Origin: Ctena decussata
Taxonomy: Eukaryota > Mollusca > Bivalvia > Lucinida > Lucinidae
Assembly (NCBI GenBank): GCA_963989385.1
Contig: OZ022500.1
Location: 16,568,460-16,632,459, forward strand
DNA length: 64,000 bases
Direction: 5' to 3'
Shown here: positions 25,701-34,889 of the stretch, piece by piece
Layout: each line of letters starts with the position of its first letter
How positions within the stretch are numbered: position 1 is the first letter of the stretch
Made by a program: the position numbers and the translations under genes
The notes under the pieces: model-generated
What the model saw: the letters and a program-made list of their open reading frames with translations, nothing else
The model's database searches: none
What the model was told of the DNA's origin: nothing

Positions 25701-26017
25701 TTAGAATAGTGTAGGCCTCGATCAGACGCCGCGTTTTGCGGCGTTTGATCTAGGTCTGTACTGTTTGCCTATTTTATATCTATTGTTGCTAGGCACCAAT
25801 TTTAAGTTTACTGTTTTTATTATCTATTTTAGTGAACCCAAAAACTTTCTGTAAGCATAAAGCGGATGGTTTCTACAGGGATCCCTACAATTGCTCGCGC
25901 TACTATCTGTGCTCATATGGGCACACCATTCAGGAGCACTGCCCCGCGGGTACCTACTACAGCCCAACACAAAAGATATGTAATTGGATTGCCAACGTTC
26001 ACTGTCACCACCTGTAA
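11392..26017 (+). CDS. GH18 chitinase with two CBM14 domains, 3' part of a spliced gene
   Basis: This is the gene-level entry for a secreted chitinase that hydrolyses beta-1,4-GlcNAc chains and is anchored to chitin by two peritrophin-type (CBM14) modules. I assembled it from six exons: 11392-11466, 12576-12698, 14273-14421, 18020-18207, 20249-20974 and 25833-26017. Every intron starts with GT and ends with AG. Phases match at each junction (0, 0, 2, 1, 1), giving about 480 residues with no internal stop. The order is GH18 C-terminal half, Ser/Thr/Gln linker, CBM14, Thr-rich repeat, CBM14, stop, which is the usual metazoan chitinase layout. The N-terminal signal peptide, the first barrel strands and the catalytic DxxDxDxE exon were not found in the window. 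The gene therefore begins before base 1, has very large introns, or is a 5'-truncated copy. In bivalves such enzymes act in digestion, immunity or shell matrix; which applies here cannot be told. Confidence 0.88.
12005..12237. mobile_element. GAGCCGCGACACGA palindromic MITE, copy A
   Basis: A roughly 235-bp imperfect palindrome with ends GAGCC.CGACA(T/C)GA and GTCGTGTC. Arms contain AGACTCAGA.CAGCCTGGGCAT and its complement; the centre is AGCTACC. It lies in the chitinase intron between exons a and b. Eight full copies and one half copy occur in the window. Confidence 0.8.
12576..12698 (+). CDS. chitinase exon b (VPYIVDGHLWVGYDN)
   Basis: This 123-bp exon (41 codons, phase 0 at both ends) lies between acceptor TTCCATAG and donor GTAATC. 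It encodes a segment starting LCKRI and ending VPYIVDGHLWVGYDNAQS. That matches the conserved GH18 strand VPY.v.gnqWVGYDd, which sits just before the last helix and strand of the TIM barrel. It is too short to stand out as an open frame but is specific to the family. Confidence 0.9.
12831..13702. mobile_element. 864-bp inverted-repeat element flanked by TTAA, copy 1
   Basis: The element lies exactly between two TTAA sites (12831-12834 and 13699-13702). It begins GGTGGTGATTTATGG and ends ATTATCACCACC. Its arms are long, diverged inverted repeats of each other, and both encode a similar short peptide in frames reading inward (around CIMKSV / CIMESV). TTAA duplication is typical of piggyBac and Kolobok. 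No transposase is seen. Copy 2 is at 47689-48559 in the opposite orientation, and a fragment lies at 25540-25680. Confidence 0.82.
14050..14135. repeat. short palindromic repeat around ACGACCTGATGACCAGGTCGT, copy 1
   Basis: A hairpin of GTTACCAAACGACCTG and CAGGTCGTTTGGTAAC with flanking TTTTTCGTTTCGTA. A related copy at about 17475-17605 carries the same hairpin and flanks in a longer inverted repeat. Intronic. Confidence 0.6.
14273..14421 (+). CDS. chitinase exon c (GGVMVWAIDLDD, end of GH18 barrel)
   Basis: The exon follows acceptor TTATTTTCAG and starts AEYVKKNRYGG. It then gives the GH18 signature GGVMVWAIDLDDTTGACG, followed by GRYPLMNALR, the classic end of the barrel. The Trp in MVW is the conserved residue at the base of the substrate cleft. 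The exon ends in phase 2 at a GTGAAA donor. The TGA inside that donor is an in-frame stop if the intron is not removed, so an unspliced transcript would end right after the catalytic domain. Confidence 0.92.
15818..15911 (+). repeat. two tandem copies of a 47-bp unit
   Basis: ATTCTTACATTTGAAGC.. repeats after 47 bp with a single mismatch (GACTCG versus TACTCG). Intronic and noncoding. Confidence 0.85.
16050..16382. mobile_element. 333-bp foldback MITE, copy 2 (AAGGT duplication)
   Basis: A near-perfect palindrome from CACAGGGTATAATC to GATTATACCCTGTG, exactly the length of copy 1 and with the same internal GCTTCCTGCCGAGACTGTCC tandem. The direct flanks are AAGGT (16045-16049 and 16383-16387). 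It lies in the chitinase intron between exons c and d. Confidence 0.9.
17475..17612. mobile_element. palindromic element with ACGAAACGAAAAAAGAGC ends, copy 2 of the ACGACCTG family
   Basis: TTACGAAACGAAAAAAGAGC at the left pairs with GCTCTTTTTGGTTTCGTAA at the right. The centre holds ACGACCTGGTCATCAGG. It is followed by ACAGCCC. Probably a MITE. Confidence 0.65.
18020..18207 (+). CDS. chitinase exon d (Ser/Thr/Gln-rich linker)
   Basis: The exon lies between acceptor TTTTTTATTGTAG and donor GTAAGT. It enters in phase 2, matching exon c, and leaves in phase 1, matching exon e. It encodes a low-complexity linker with three copies of the unit GNQSTTQS and then a Thr/Pro/Ser stretch ending TKTPSPT. 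Such linkers join GH18 domains to chitin-binding modules and are probably O-glycosylated. There is no conserved motif; support comes from position, phase and composition. A pogo-like MITE begins about 10 bp beyond the donor. Confidence 0.75.
18216..18642. mobile_element. pogo-like MITE (GAGTCAACTGTA ends), copy 1, interrupted
   Basis: Ends TCAGCTCTAGATATCTC and GAGAGTCAACTGTA flank GGTCATCTCAATCTACTGATAT and a central hairpin AAATTTTCTGG / CCAGAAAATTT. The sequence AGTTGACTGTA with TATCTC blocks is typical of Tigger/pogo-derived MITEs. About 150 bp of unrelated sequence lies inside the right half. Intronic, just after exon d. Confidence 0.65.
18933..19172. mobile_element. GAGCCGCGACACGA palindromic MITE, copy B
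   Basis: A full-length palindrome from TTTGAGCCACGACACGAG to CTCATGTCGCGGCTCA, about 240 bp, lying in the chitinase intron between exons d and e. Confidence 0.82.
20249..20974 (+). CDS. chitinase exon e (CBM14 domain plus Thr-rich mucin-like repeat)
   Basis: This 726-bp exon (phase 1 at both ends) follows acceptor TTTATTGCAG and ends at donor GTATTG. Bases 20296-20451 encode a CBM14/peritrophin-A chitin-binding domain with six cysteines spaced C-x13-C-x5-C-x9-C-x12-C-x7-C and the typical DGFYPNP and YYLC motifs. About 165 residues follow that are built from the unit TTTQKA and variants, a degenerate 18-21 bp minisatellite inside coding DNA and a likely mucin-type O-glycosylated stalk. Cys-rich or Val-rich open frames on the other strand here are shadows of this repeat. 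Confidence 0.93.
22002..22396. mobile_element. 395-bp Harbinger-type MITE with TAA duplication
   Basis: It is flanked by TAA on both sides (21999-22001 and 22397-22399). Inverted ends GGGTGCGTTTACACGAGC / GCTCGTGTAAACGCGGCC extend through CAAAGTTTCTATG. The interior repeats GTTTACACG.(A/G)CAAA several times. A TAA 3-bp duplication and G-rich ends fit PIF/Harbinger MITEs. Intronic. Confidence 0.82.
22708..22797. repeat. (AC)n microsatellite
   Basis: About 90 bp of CA dinucleotides with two CATA interruptions. The His/Thr-rich open frame across it is an artefact. Confidence 0.97.
22880..23030 (+). mobile_element. 5'-truncated tRNA-derived SINE, plus strand
   Basis: It starts near a B box (CGGGTTCGATACCC) followed by CCACATACTTTCGTTTC and the CAGTTGTCAGCTACTGGCG inverted block. 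It matches the minus-strand element at 4490-4719. Confidence 0.6.
23555..24275 (+). repeat. degenerate minisatellite of GGAACGAAATATTATTTTGAG units
   Basis: About 20 units of 30-45 bp alternate GGGAACGAAAT(A/G)(T/C)TATTTTGAGG with ATGGAAAAGTAAAGCGTG. No gene. It lies within the large chitinase intron between exons e and f. Confidence 0.85.
24480..24760 (+). repeat. dispersed repeat family (GCTCAACGGGGAACCAG), copy 2
   Basis: TTAATTGGCTACTAAAATGA, AAAAATACAAGGTA, CTATTCATTGTCTCG and GCTCAACGGGGAACCAGAAA appear in the same order as at 1180-1345. They appear inverted at 55640-55955. Confidence 0.65.
24830..25230 (+). repeat. dispersed repeat with CCGTCCGT tract (CCCCTGAGCCGAAGGCTC)
   Basis: It opens with the palindrome GAGCCGAAGGCTC, then a GTCCGTCCGTC tract, CAAGATGGCCG and a CTTGGACCGATTTGGCTGATA segment. 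This is a repeat type common in bivalve DNA. Noncoding. Confidence 0.55.
25540..25680. mobile_element. fragment of the TTAA-flanked element
   Basis: The segment GCAAATTACCCTTTTTT..AACATTAACAA..TTTCGAGATTT..AACATGAAGAAGGCGT matches the right arm of the 12831-13702 element, with a (GAA)n/(A)n tract inserted at 25612-25648. Confidence 0.55.
25833..26017 (+). CDS. chitinase terminal exon f (second CBM14 domain, stop)
   Basis: The exon follows acceptor TATCTATTTTAG and enters in phase 1, which rejoins exon e as a GTG valine codon. It encodes one CBM14 domain with the same cysteine spacing as the first (C-x13-C-x5-C-x9-C-x12-C-x7-C) and motifs DGFYRDP and YYLC, then stops three residues after the last Cys. 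An ATTAAA at about 26023 and another at about 26065 are candidate poly(A) signals. The 4.9-kb intron before it is the largest visible in the gene. Confidence 0.92.
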
Positions 26018-26255
26018 CACTAAATTAAAGTGAAGTGAATTTTGATTACATGTTAACCAGTGAAATTAAATGTTTTAACATCTTATCCGACGCATTAAAA
26101 ACGTGACCAGATATTCAGTTGTTGGTTTAAACAATATTTATTCATAGAAAATACATATATCAAGTATTATACAGCATGGTACAGGATCTGACGGTAAGCG
26201 TAACGCTTATATAGAAGCCATCTCCTGATATTCAGTTGTTGGTTTGCTTACAGGT

Positions 26256-26367
26256 ATCCCAGCATGCACACAACGTTGAATCAACGTTGAATTAATGTCA
26301 ATTCAACGTTGTGACGTTGAATTAACATTGATTCAATGTTGATTCAGCGTTGTGTGTCTACTGGGAT
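26256..26367. mobile_element. CCCAGCAGGCACA palindromic element, copy 4
   Basis: Ends ATCCCAGCATGCACACAACG and GTTGTGTGTCTACTGGGAT enclose about six units of TTGAATCAACG and variants. It lies just beyond the chitinase 3' end. Confidence 0.7.
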
Positions 26368-26524
26368 ATTTGTTGTTGATACATTGTTTAGAGACATAGT
26401 GAAAGATGTTATTCTGGCCGTTGATATTTTGTGGAACGGAACGGAACTGAGCGGAACGGAAAAACCGCTAGATTTTTTGCTGCTGCATCACTTGACTTAT
26501 TCAAACATAAAGACCCGACTCTTT

Positions 26525-26712
26525 CATAGGAGCCCCGCTGACCTGCTTATCTAGCGGTCCTTAATACGAGCCCCGCTGTAGGCGGGAATCTTTTAAACCG
26601 TAAACTGGTTTCATTGATCACAGCCTTTCATTATCATCCACCCATCGTCCTGATATGACTGAAATACTGTTAAAAGGGACGTAAAATCGCAAGTCGTCCA
26701 TCCATCCATCCG
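26525..26712 (+). mobile_element. tRNA-derived SINE (GTAGCTCAGTGGGTTAAGCGC family), 5'-truncated copy
   Basis: It begins inside the tRNA-like region (CTGCTTATCTAGCGGTCC) and continues with the family body CAGCCTTTCATTATCATCC.CC and GTCCTGATATGACTGAAATA. It ends in a (CATC)n tail. Full copies are at 35470 and 43518. Confidence 0.65.
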
Positions 26713-27439
26713 TCTCATTCATAGATCTCTCACATCGGATAAATGCGCTTAAAAAGAAGTAATCTTCAATATATTAGCCAAAGTAAAATGCATACATGTA
26801 ATACTATTCGACATATGACTGAAAAGCATAAGCGAGTTCGACTGTGCTAGTCATGTACCAAATATGACCTCTAGTCATATTCTCATTAAAGATGCAAGTT
26901 CTGCAAGTTTAATGTATTTTTGCCCCTGAACCATTTTTTTGAGGAAAACAGTATATGAGCATGCTTTCATCGAATAAAAATAGAAAACAAATCAATATTG
27001 GCAGTAATTGCCCATTTAGGAGCGTTCTTTCCAGATTTTATACTTATTGGCTTCCAGACAATAATTCCCTGCAGTGGTTATAATCTTTTCTGATAAGTCC
27101 TGTTATGCACATTAAATCCTTTGTGACCCTTGTGTTAGCCTGTTTGGGTGGTGCTACTCATCTCAGTATCCATTTTTAGAACCAGAACACTCAGTTGAAA
27201 TCCTTTCAAGCAAAGTTGGGTGTTCAAAATAGGAATACTTTGCTAATTACAAGTTATAGCTTTTTGAAATTTTTTTACAAATAAACAATGTTTGAACATC
27301 ATTTTTAATACATGGTCGCGAAAAATAGTTACTAGGAGTTGGCTGGCACGCTGAAATTTATGTTCTTGGTAGAATGTGACGTTATTTTAATGGATTGAAG
27401 GGGGTCAGATTTGCAGACCTTGCAACTTTAAGTTGTATA

Positions 27440-28195
27440 TTATAAATGATAAACTTGACGGTGACTTGCAGTTATACTTCCACATAGGACATGTAGCCGT
27501 ATTCTATTTAACCCAGAAACATGAACATAACTTGCAGTCATATTACAACATGAGATCACTAGAGACAAATTCTACTTAACTTACAAACATGAATGGTCTA
27601 ATTGCAACATAGGCCCTGTTGTCAAATTCAACTTAACCTAGACACATAAATGACACTTGCAGTCATATTGCCACATACGACCTGTAGTTATTTCTATTCA
27701 ACCTACAAACATAAATGAAACTTGCAGTCATATTGTCGCATATGATTGACTTGTAGTCATATACTGCTTAACCTTCAATAATTGCCACAAAGGATCTATA
27801 GTCATCTTCTACTTAACCTTCAAACAGAAATGTTACTTACAGTCATAGGACCAGTAGTCATATGGCCTACTTAGCCTGGAAACATACATGTTACTTTCAG
27901 TCATGTTGCCACATAGGACCTGTAGTCATATTCCGCTTAACCGACAAACATAAATGTTACTTGCAGTTATACTGTCAGATATGACTTGTAATCATATTGT
28001 TTTATCTGTCTATATACTTTCAAACATGACATGATATTCATATTCTAAAATGTGCCCTCTAGTCATTCTAATTAAGCTCTCTGTGGCATAATAAACTTGA
28101 CAGTGACTTGTACTTGTATTCCATATACGACCTGTAGTCATTTTCTTCTTTACCTGCCTATATACTTACAAATATGGCTATGACTTCAAGTAAGA
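27440..28195 (+). repeat. degenerate ~75-80-bp tandem array (CTTGCAGTCATATTGCCACATA)
   Basis: About nine units share ACTTGCAGTCATATTGCCACATA, GACCTGTAGTCATATTCTACTTAACC and ACAAACATAAATG, with strong drift. Bases 26712-27440 before it are AT-rich sequence in which I see nothing. Confidence 0.75.
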
Positions 28196-28639
28196 ACACC
28201 CATGCATTTGCTTTATATCAAATAAAACCGCCAGTCATATTCTACTAAAATTGCCTATTATGTGAGAAACATGATTGATGGATGTTCTGTTTTTTGTCTC
28301 GGATCCATGTAGAGTTCATAATTTGCCTTATATAAAATATAAACAACGGATCAGAATTTCCAAAGTTAAGTATATTGAACAGGCAATGTTTTAATCTAAA
28401 AATTACATTGGTATTTTATAAAATTTATCAAGTTATTTGGTAACTATAATGCTTCAAAGTCGTTAGAGTCCGTAAGTAAGTATGAGCCTCACCTGTAAGG
28501 CAAGACGTACCTACTAGTACACTTAATTCTGACCATCCCGCCTCAAGCACATTTCATCCTGAGTATCTTGCCACAAGTCAACATGTACAGACGGGTATGC
28601 CCATCCCCTCCATACTACCGCAGGCTGTTTGCAAGAATG

Positions 28640-31600
28640 ACGAGTTGTTACAGTACGGTCAGTGTACCACAGTATATGATAAAAAACCTTGAACAGCTAC
28701 CCACCCGGGGCTACGGCCCTGGACAGTGATCATTTGCTGAAGGGAGGGAACCCAGCTATGGAAGTAGCATGATATCATCACAAGAGAGCACTAGTAAGTC
28801 ACCAGTCTGTCATAGTACACCTTCACAATTTGTAGCAGAAGGCCAGCCTATCATATTTTTAAGCCCAAGCACAGCGGGGATACTAGTAATAGACGTCATA
28901 GCACAGATCAGTCTTTTTTTACGCAGGACTCGGCCTCGGAGGGGGAGGCTATAGTCAAGGATGTATCTGAAAACGATGTACATAGAAATGTTTTTAGCAT
29001 TGTGACTTTTAATTGCAAAAATATTGAAACTTCTAAACATGCTATCCAGCAGCTCTCCAAGGTTGCCGATGTTTTATTAGTACAAGAACACTGGTGCATG
29101 TATTTCATCTGTCGGCTAGGGAAGTTGGACTCAGTCTGTGAGGAGTCGATTGGTTGTGGAAAAGCCGTTGATACCGGTGATCCTATTCTACTTGTCCAGA
29201 TGCCTAGAGGCTATGGTGGGACTGCAATTCTTTGACAGAAGTCTGTAGATCACCTGGTGACTCAACTGAAAGATGGGGGCAATCGCATCCAATGCATCTA
29301 AGTTAGAAGCCAGCAACCAGCCATACTAATCTCAGCCTATATGCCGTGTCGAGGATTGAAGGACAGCGTCGACGGCTTTAAAGACTGTATATTTCAACTT
29401 AAGGAAATAATACCCAAGTATCAGGACTCACATTTTATTGTACTGGGGGGATTTTAATGAAGACGAATCTTGTAAGAAAGCCTAAAACGACAAGCCGCAT
29501 TCAAGCAGTTTCTCGAAGAGTTTCGCATGGTGAGTAGACCTACAGTCAAGACATATTTTGGCCCTGGGTCCGAGGTTATAAAACTTGAGTATAATCTCAA
29601 ACTCAAAATAAAGCACACTGATTGGCTGCTTCCGAGCATGTGCTCGGAAGCAGCCAATCAGTGTGCTTTATTTTGAGTTTGAGAGTGTACTCAAGTTTTA
29701 TAACCTCCGGGCCTGGTGGGACAGAGGTGAGCACCATTGATTTTACCTTTGTCAGTGAAAGTATGTCTGATAACGTCATGAGTATTGAGGTGGTGGATGA
29801 TGTTGCCATGAATGTTTCAGACCATTACCCACTTAGGCTTGTTTTAAATCATCGACTTGACCATGAGAACAGGCAGAAAACTAAGACCCTGGGGCCACTC
29901 CACAGAGTCAAGTGGGATAAGGTGGACAAGGTTACATATCAGGAGAGTTTTGGTACAGATGTCAGAAGATTGAGACAAGAAATCTCCTCATTAAACGTAT
30001 TGGATCATGAGATACGTCGGTTGAATGATATTTTGGTACAAGCCTCTGAAGCAGCAGGTCCTAAGCAAGTAAGAAGGCGACGGAAGGCTAAGCTAACTAG
30101 ATGGAATCAAGAGATTAAGAATGCTGTAAGGGCAAAAAATAAGGCTTTATATGAATGGAAGAGGGTGAATAGACCACATGAAGAGACTAGTACTCTGTTG
30201 ATGAACAAGAATCTTAGAACAAGTCATCTCAGGAAGTTTTGCAGAATTGAAGCTGCCAAAGACGTGAGCTAAGGAGGCAGGAGATTCTGGATGCAAGGTC
30301 TAGTGACTCAAAGCTGTTTTTCCAGTTAATTAACAAGCAGAGGGGAATTCTGAAGTGCTGTATCAATGAGGTTGTAGTCGACAATAAGACCTACAGAACC
30401 AAGTCGGATATACTCACTGAATGGCGTCAGTATTTCGCATCACTGGCAACTCCTGGTTAAGCAAACCACTTTGATCAACCATATCAGCAGCTGGTGAATT
30501 CAGAGTTTCCTGAAATATTAGATATATAGGTGCAAGCCAGAGTAAGAAGGAAGGATTCAAGCCAGTCACAGTTGAACAAGAAAAGAAAGCAGTCCGCTCG
30601 TTGAAAATAGGCAAGGCCCTGTATTATCATGGCGTTACGGCAGAACACTTGGTGCATGGAGGTGATGCTCTTCATTGTCATCTAGCCTTCCTCATAAATC
30701 ACATTTTCCAGTATGCTCAGGTGACAGAAGCCATGAAGATTGGTGCCTTAACCCTTGTATACAAGAAAAAAAGTTCAAGTGGAGAAGCCAAGAATTATAG
30801 AGGTATTACCATCTTACCCATTGTTATGAAACTGGTAGAAGTTATACTGACAGATAGAATACAGCCAAAAATCAAGGAGAGCCAAGATAATCTACAGCGT
30901 GGATTTACCCGTGGTTCTTCACCGATGAACTGCTCACTGATCTTAGAAGAAGTCGTCAGGGAATATAAAGATCTCCGGAAACCGCTGTATGTGGCCTTCC
31001 TGGATATCAAGTCCGCTTTTGACGTGGTATAGCATGAGTCTACTCCGGGAGGCTGTTTCACATTGGAGTGGTTGGTATCGACTGGAACCTCATACAGTCC
31101 CTGCACAAGGATGTTAAGTCAGTGATCAAGTGGAATGGAAAATACTTAGAGCCCTTTGACATCAAGCAAGGGCTGCGCCAAAGCGGGATACTTAGAACGG
31201 ACTTGTTCAAGATACAGGGTAACAACTTACTACAACGAATGAAGAATTCGGGCACAGGGTGCCATGTAGGTGAAGTACCATGTGTTGCGCCTGCCTGTGC
31301 TGACGATTTGGTTGTGTTATCAGAAGAGAAAGAGACTCTGCAGTCCCTTAATTGTGGGTGATGCCGTTGATTACAGCATAATGGAGCACTACTTACTGCA
31401 GCCTGTAAAGAGTGTTTTACTTGAAATCCCAAATGGCTCGAAGCAAATTGACGTGACTACTGAAGTAACAATGAAAGGCCAAGTTATGCCAGTCGTCAAA
31501 GAAGCTATGCATTTGGGTATCGTAAGGTCAGCAGACACTCAAGAATCAGCTGTAGACGAAAATATCAAGAAATCTCGGCGCGTTATCTACGCCCTTATGG

Positions 31601-32395
31601 CAGCAGGTCTCCACGGAGAGAATGGGTTAGATCCAGAGACCTCGATCCAGCTAGTTTACACTTATGTCCTTCCAGTGCTAATGTATGGGATGGAGGTAGT
31701 ATTACCTAGAAAGACACTACTTGACAAATTGGAGAGACTGTTTAGGAGGTTCCTGAAGCAGGTTCTTTCATTACCAGAGACAACACCAGACCCAGCAGTC
31801 TATGTACTAACGGGGACACAGCGAATTAAGGCACGGCCAGTATTATGCCAAACGTTGTGTTACTTAAACACACATGATTACACGCCGGGAGTTAAGCATT
31901 GGTTAATTAAACATACACGAGAAGTGCGTGGTGTGGGGTGTCTTAGGACTAAGCTTAAACTTGCCACTGGTACCTACATCCTTCAGACCAACAGAGCAGC
32001 ATTCAACCAAGCTGAAATAAAGCCAGAGTGTCTCTTATGTCACGAGGGTGATGAAACAGTGCAGCATTTCAAACTGGAGTGAGAGGCCTTGTCATCAACC
32101 AGGCGACCAATACTCGACAGATTTAGTGCCTTGGTAGAGAAGCTAGGCTATGGCCAAAGCAGTGATTTCACAACCATTGAGCTAATCCTAGACTGTAGTG
32201 CAGTATTGGATTGTACATCTGTTAATGACTACGGTAACCAGTTATAAGAGCTCTGGAAATACAAGCAGTTAGTTTGTGCCATGCCTTGCAAATTGATCGC
32301 TACCAAAGACTCTCAATATTTCCTAAGCGGAAAAGATGAGTCGCTGTACACACAAACCTCGAGGTCAACATTTTATCCAGTTAAACTGTGAATAG
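28640..32395 (+). pseudogene. decayed LINE retrotransposon (AP endonuclease + reverse transcriptase)
   Basis: One element read in several frames. Endonuclease: VTFNCKNIETSK and LVQEHW (about 29000-29095), YMPCRG (29340), a broken GDFN motif in a G run (29445), STIDFTFVS and SDHYPL (29730-29835). Reverse transcriptase: NYRGITI (30790), LQRGFTRG (30890), FLDIKSAFD (31000), GLRQSGILRTDLF (31170), ADDLVVLS (31300, with Cys in place of Tyr of YADD) and MHLG (31507). A Cys-rich C-terminal motif, CLLCHEGDETVQHFKLE (32030), follows. Stops and frameshifts at about 29250, 29450, 30270, 31030, 31360 and 32082, plus a MITE at 29568, make it inactive. The APE plus RT plus C-terminal CCHC layout fits the jockey/CR1/L2 group; I cannot place it more finely. 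Confidence 0.92.
29568..29711. mobile_element. 144-bp palindromic MITE in CCTGG, copy 1 (inside the LINE)
   Basis: An almost perfect hairpin, CGAGGTTATAAAACTTGAG ... CTCAAGTTTTATAACCTC, with a centre of GAGCATGTGCTC. It is flanked by CCTGG at 29563-29567 and 29712-29716. It splits the LINE endonuclease frame between FGPG and GTEVST; removing it with one CCTGG restores a continuous frame. Confidence 0.93.
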
Positions 32396-33102
32396 GGTGT
32401 TGGAGCCTTCATCATTTTAGTCCTTTGTATATACGTCCTGAACAACTGCAATGCTAAACTCCGCTAAGAAGAGTTTGTGACTCTCCGAGGGAGATGTGCC
32501 TCAAGTGGCACAATATATATACCTACAGTGCAGTACAGTACAGTCCCGGTATTCATTGGTATGACGTACATGTGACGCGAAATACGATCATAATCTAAAT
32601 TAAAATTACAAAGACATACATGTACATATTTGTAACAAATTAAAGTTAAAAAAAAAAGCAAACAAACAAAAGAACACACAAAAACAACAACAAAAAAAAA
32701 AAAAAACAACAACACGAAACCTACTGCAGCCCTATACCCCCAACCCTCTTGTCTTGATATGATCTTAATACGGCGAGGTGGTGTTTCTGAGAAAATTCAA
32801 AGACTGAAAGAGAGCAAGGAAGCGACAACAAACTAAACATTGTGAAAGTAAGTCCATGACCATCAAACCCATATTCTTTAGAATTCTACGAGACGTATTC
32901 AGTTCTTTTTTTTTTTCTGATCTGTAGCCAGTGGTCCTGAAGTACTAAAACCAGCACTCATTTACCGTTTTATTTGGCAATGAAGGATCAGTTAGGTCGA
33001 GTCAACAGATTTTCTGTTGTTAGAATAGACAGCTCTCATATCAAAAGATAAAACCTGATGGAATGGGTGGAAGTGTGTTTGGGGAGGGAGGAAAACTGTT
33101 AT

Positions 33103-34612
33103 ATGAGCTGTGACACGAGAAAACCAATGAAGTGGTTGTGCACCCAGCGCAGACTCAGATCAGCCAGGGCATCTGCCCAGGCTAATCAGAGTCTTCGCTG
33201 TCCGCATGGAGGTAGCTGAGTCCCTTAGCTACCCTTTAAGCACGGTTACTAGAAATACCGGAATACACTTAATTACCGGAATATACCAAAATACACCGGA
33301 ATCTACCGGAATATACCAAAATACACAATTTTTGTTTACCGAGATACACTTTATTTTGACCAGAATATAAATAATTTTATTTACAATATGTCATTTAATA
33401 TTTGCTGCATGTAAATGCTGGCAAGTGACTGACCCCTACAAAGACCCAAACCAGTTTGCAATCTGCACAGTGATACCTATCCAATACCCATACGTTAGTC
33501 TATTAAGGTGGACGAATACGGAAGAACTCTGTTCTTACTTGTGTAAAAAACAAAACAGAGTTATTGTCCATCATCAAATCGATTAACTGTGGAGTATATA
33601 CAGTTATAATACACACTAACAATGTCTACCGTAAAGCTCCTAAGATTTCGGGCACATAGGTCTGTATAAACAGTGGAAACCGAGATCAGACTGTTCCTTA
33701 GGAACCAGAATGATCAAGATCTTCACAGTTTCCATTCCATCTGCGCATTTTGTCGACATTACTCTATGGTAGAACCGAATAACAGGAAAATAAATAATAG
33801 GACAAGGACCGGCTGTGCTTGCAACAGGTGCAGAATTTGGGCAGTCTGTTTTGGGGATATTTTGAACTTACATTGTTTTTCTAGGAAACGAAACGGTGAA
33901 ATGTTTGTGTTTTTGTTATATTCTTTAACATACAATTTAAGTTTTACTAAAATAATATGCATAAGCATGCCCCATCGAATGAATATATTTTTCATGACGT
34001 TTTTCATGAAATTCAGTTTTCTTGAATTTTTAAAAAGAATGTATAAATATACTTATTAACAAGAAAACTGCAATTTTTTGTTGTCAGTTTGTTTCAAATA
34101 TCCTATGATTTGCTGAAATCAAACTGCATTCATGTGCTAGAGATATGAATTTTTGATGGAAAATATGTAAAAAAAAGTATGTTGAAATACAAAATATTGT
34201 TTTTTAGGAAAACAAAACTGTGAAAATTGTTTTTTTCTTACCAAAATGTTTTATAGCTCTTTGGGTTATTTAGACGGTATAATTGTTTGAATGCCCCGCC
34301 AATATTTCTATTCAGTATTCGTCTACCTTAATTCTCACTACCAATAAAAAAAAGCTAATACTTAGATGGAAATGGTACTTATTTCAGTCATTCTGGCAAT
34401 ATTTAAGTTTATTTTGGTAATAAAAATGTATATTTTGGTGTATTCCGGTGTGTTCCGGTATATTCCGGTAATAAGGTAGATTCCGGTAATTCTAGTAACC
34501 CCTTTAAGCACTTAAATGAAGAGTCTGATCGGACGAAGTGGATGCCTAGGCTGATCTGAGTCTGCGCTGGGCGGACAACCACCTTGTTGGTTTTGTGGTG
34601 TCACGGCCCATA
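33103..34612. mobile_element. GAGCCGCGACACGA palindromic MITE, copy C, split by a nested element
   Basis: The left half is at 33103-33243 and the right half at 34501-34612. They share the usual ends (GAGCTGTGACACGAG and TTTTGTGGTGTCACGGCC) and are interrupted at the central ACCCTTTAAGC palindrome by the element at 33244-34500. Confidence 0.85.
33244..34500. mobile_element. 1257-bp TIR transposon with 11-bp duplication (MULE-like, non-autonomous)
   Basis: The terminal inverted repeats are about 58 bp, start GGTTACTAGAA(A/T)TACCGG and continue with repeated TACCGGAATATACC. They are flanked by CCTTTAAGCAC on both sides (33233-33243 and 34501-34511), an 11-bp duplication. That length fits Mutator-like elements (8-11 bp). 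A 128-codon open frame at 33673-34059 is not recognised and looks like chance in AT-rich DNA. No transposase is seen. Confidence 0.88.
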
Positions 34613-34889
34613 TGATATTGATAGACCACTGTAAGTCAGACACTTTGGCTTCAGAGATTTGTAAGATAAAAACTCTTCAGTCTAACTAAAGCTCTCGTTA
34701 ATTTCTAAATGCATTTAACAGAGTCTGTGAAAGTCTTACTCTAAAGGAATAAAGTATACTTACTTGGTAGTTTAGGTCATCTCTTAGTTTCTGCTTCATC
34801 AAAGCAATATAGATGGTTCTTCAACTATGGTGTCTCTCGAGGCATTCCAGTTTTTCACCACTCAATAACCGTGTTTACAGTTTGAAAGT

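Noticed and set aside
27440..28195. CRISPR-like array
   Set aside because: Units drift continuously with no unique spacers, as in a eukaryotic minisatellite.
33673..34059. 128-codon frame inside the MULE-like element
   Set aside because: No transposase motif and Phe/Ile-rich composition typical of AT-rich noncoding DNA.
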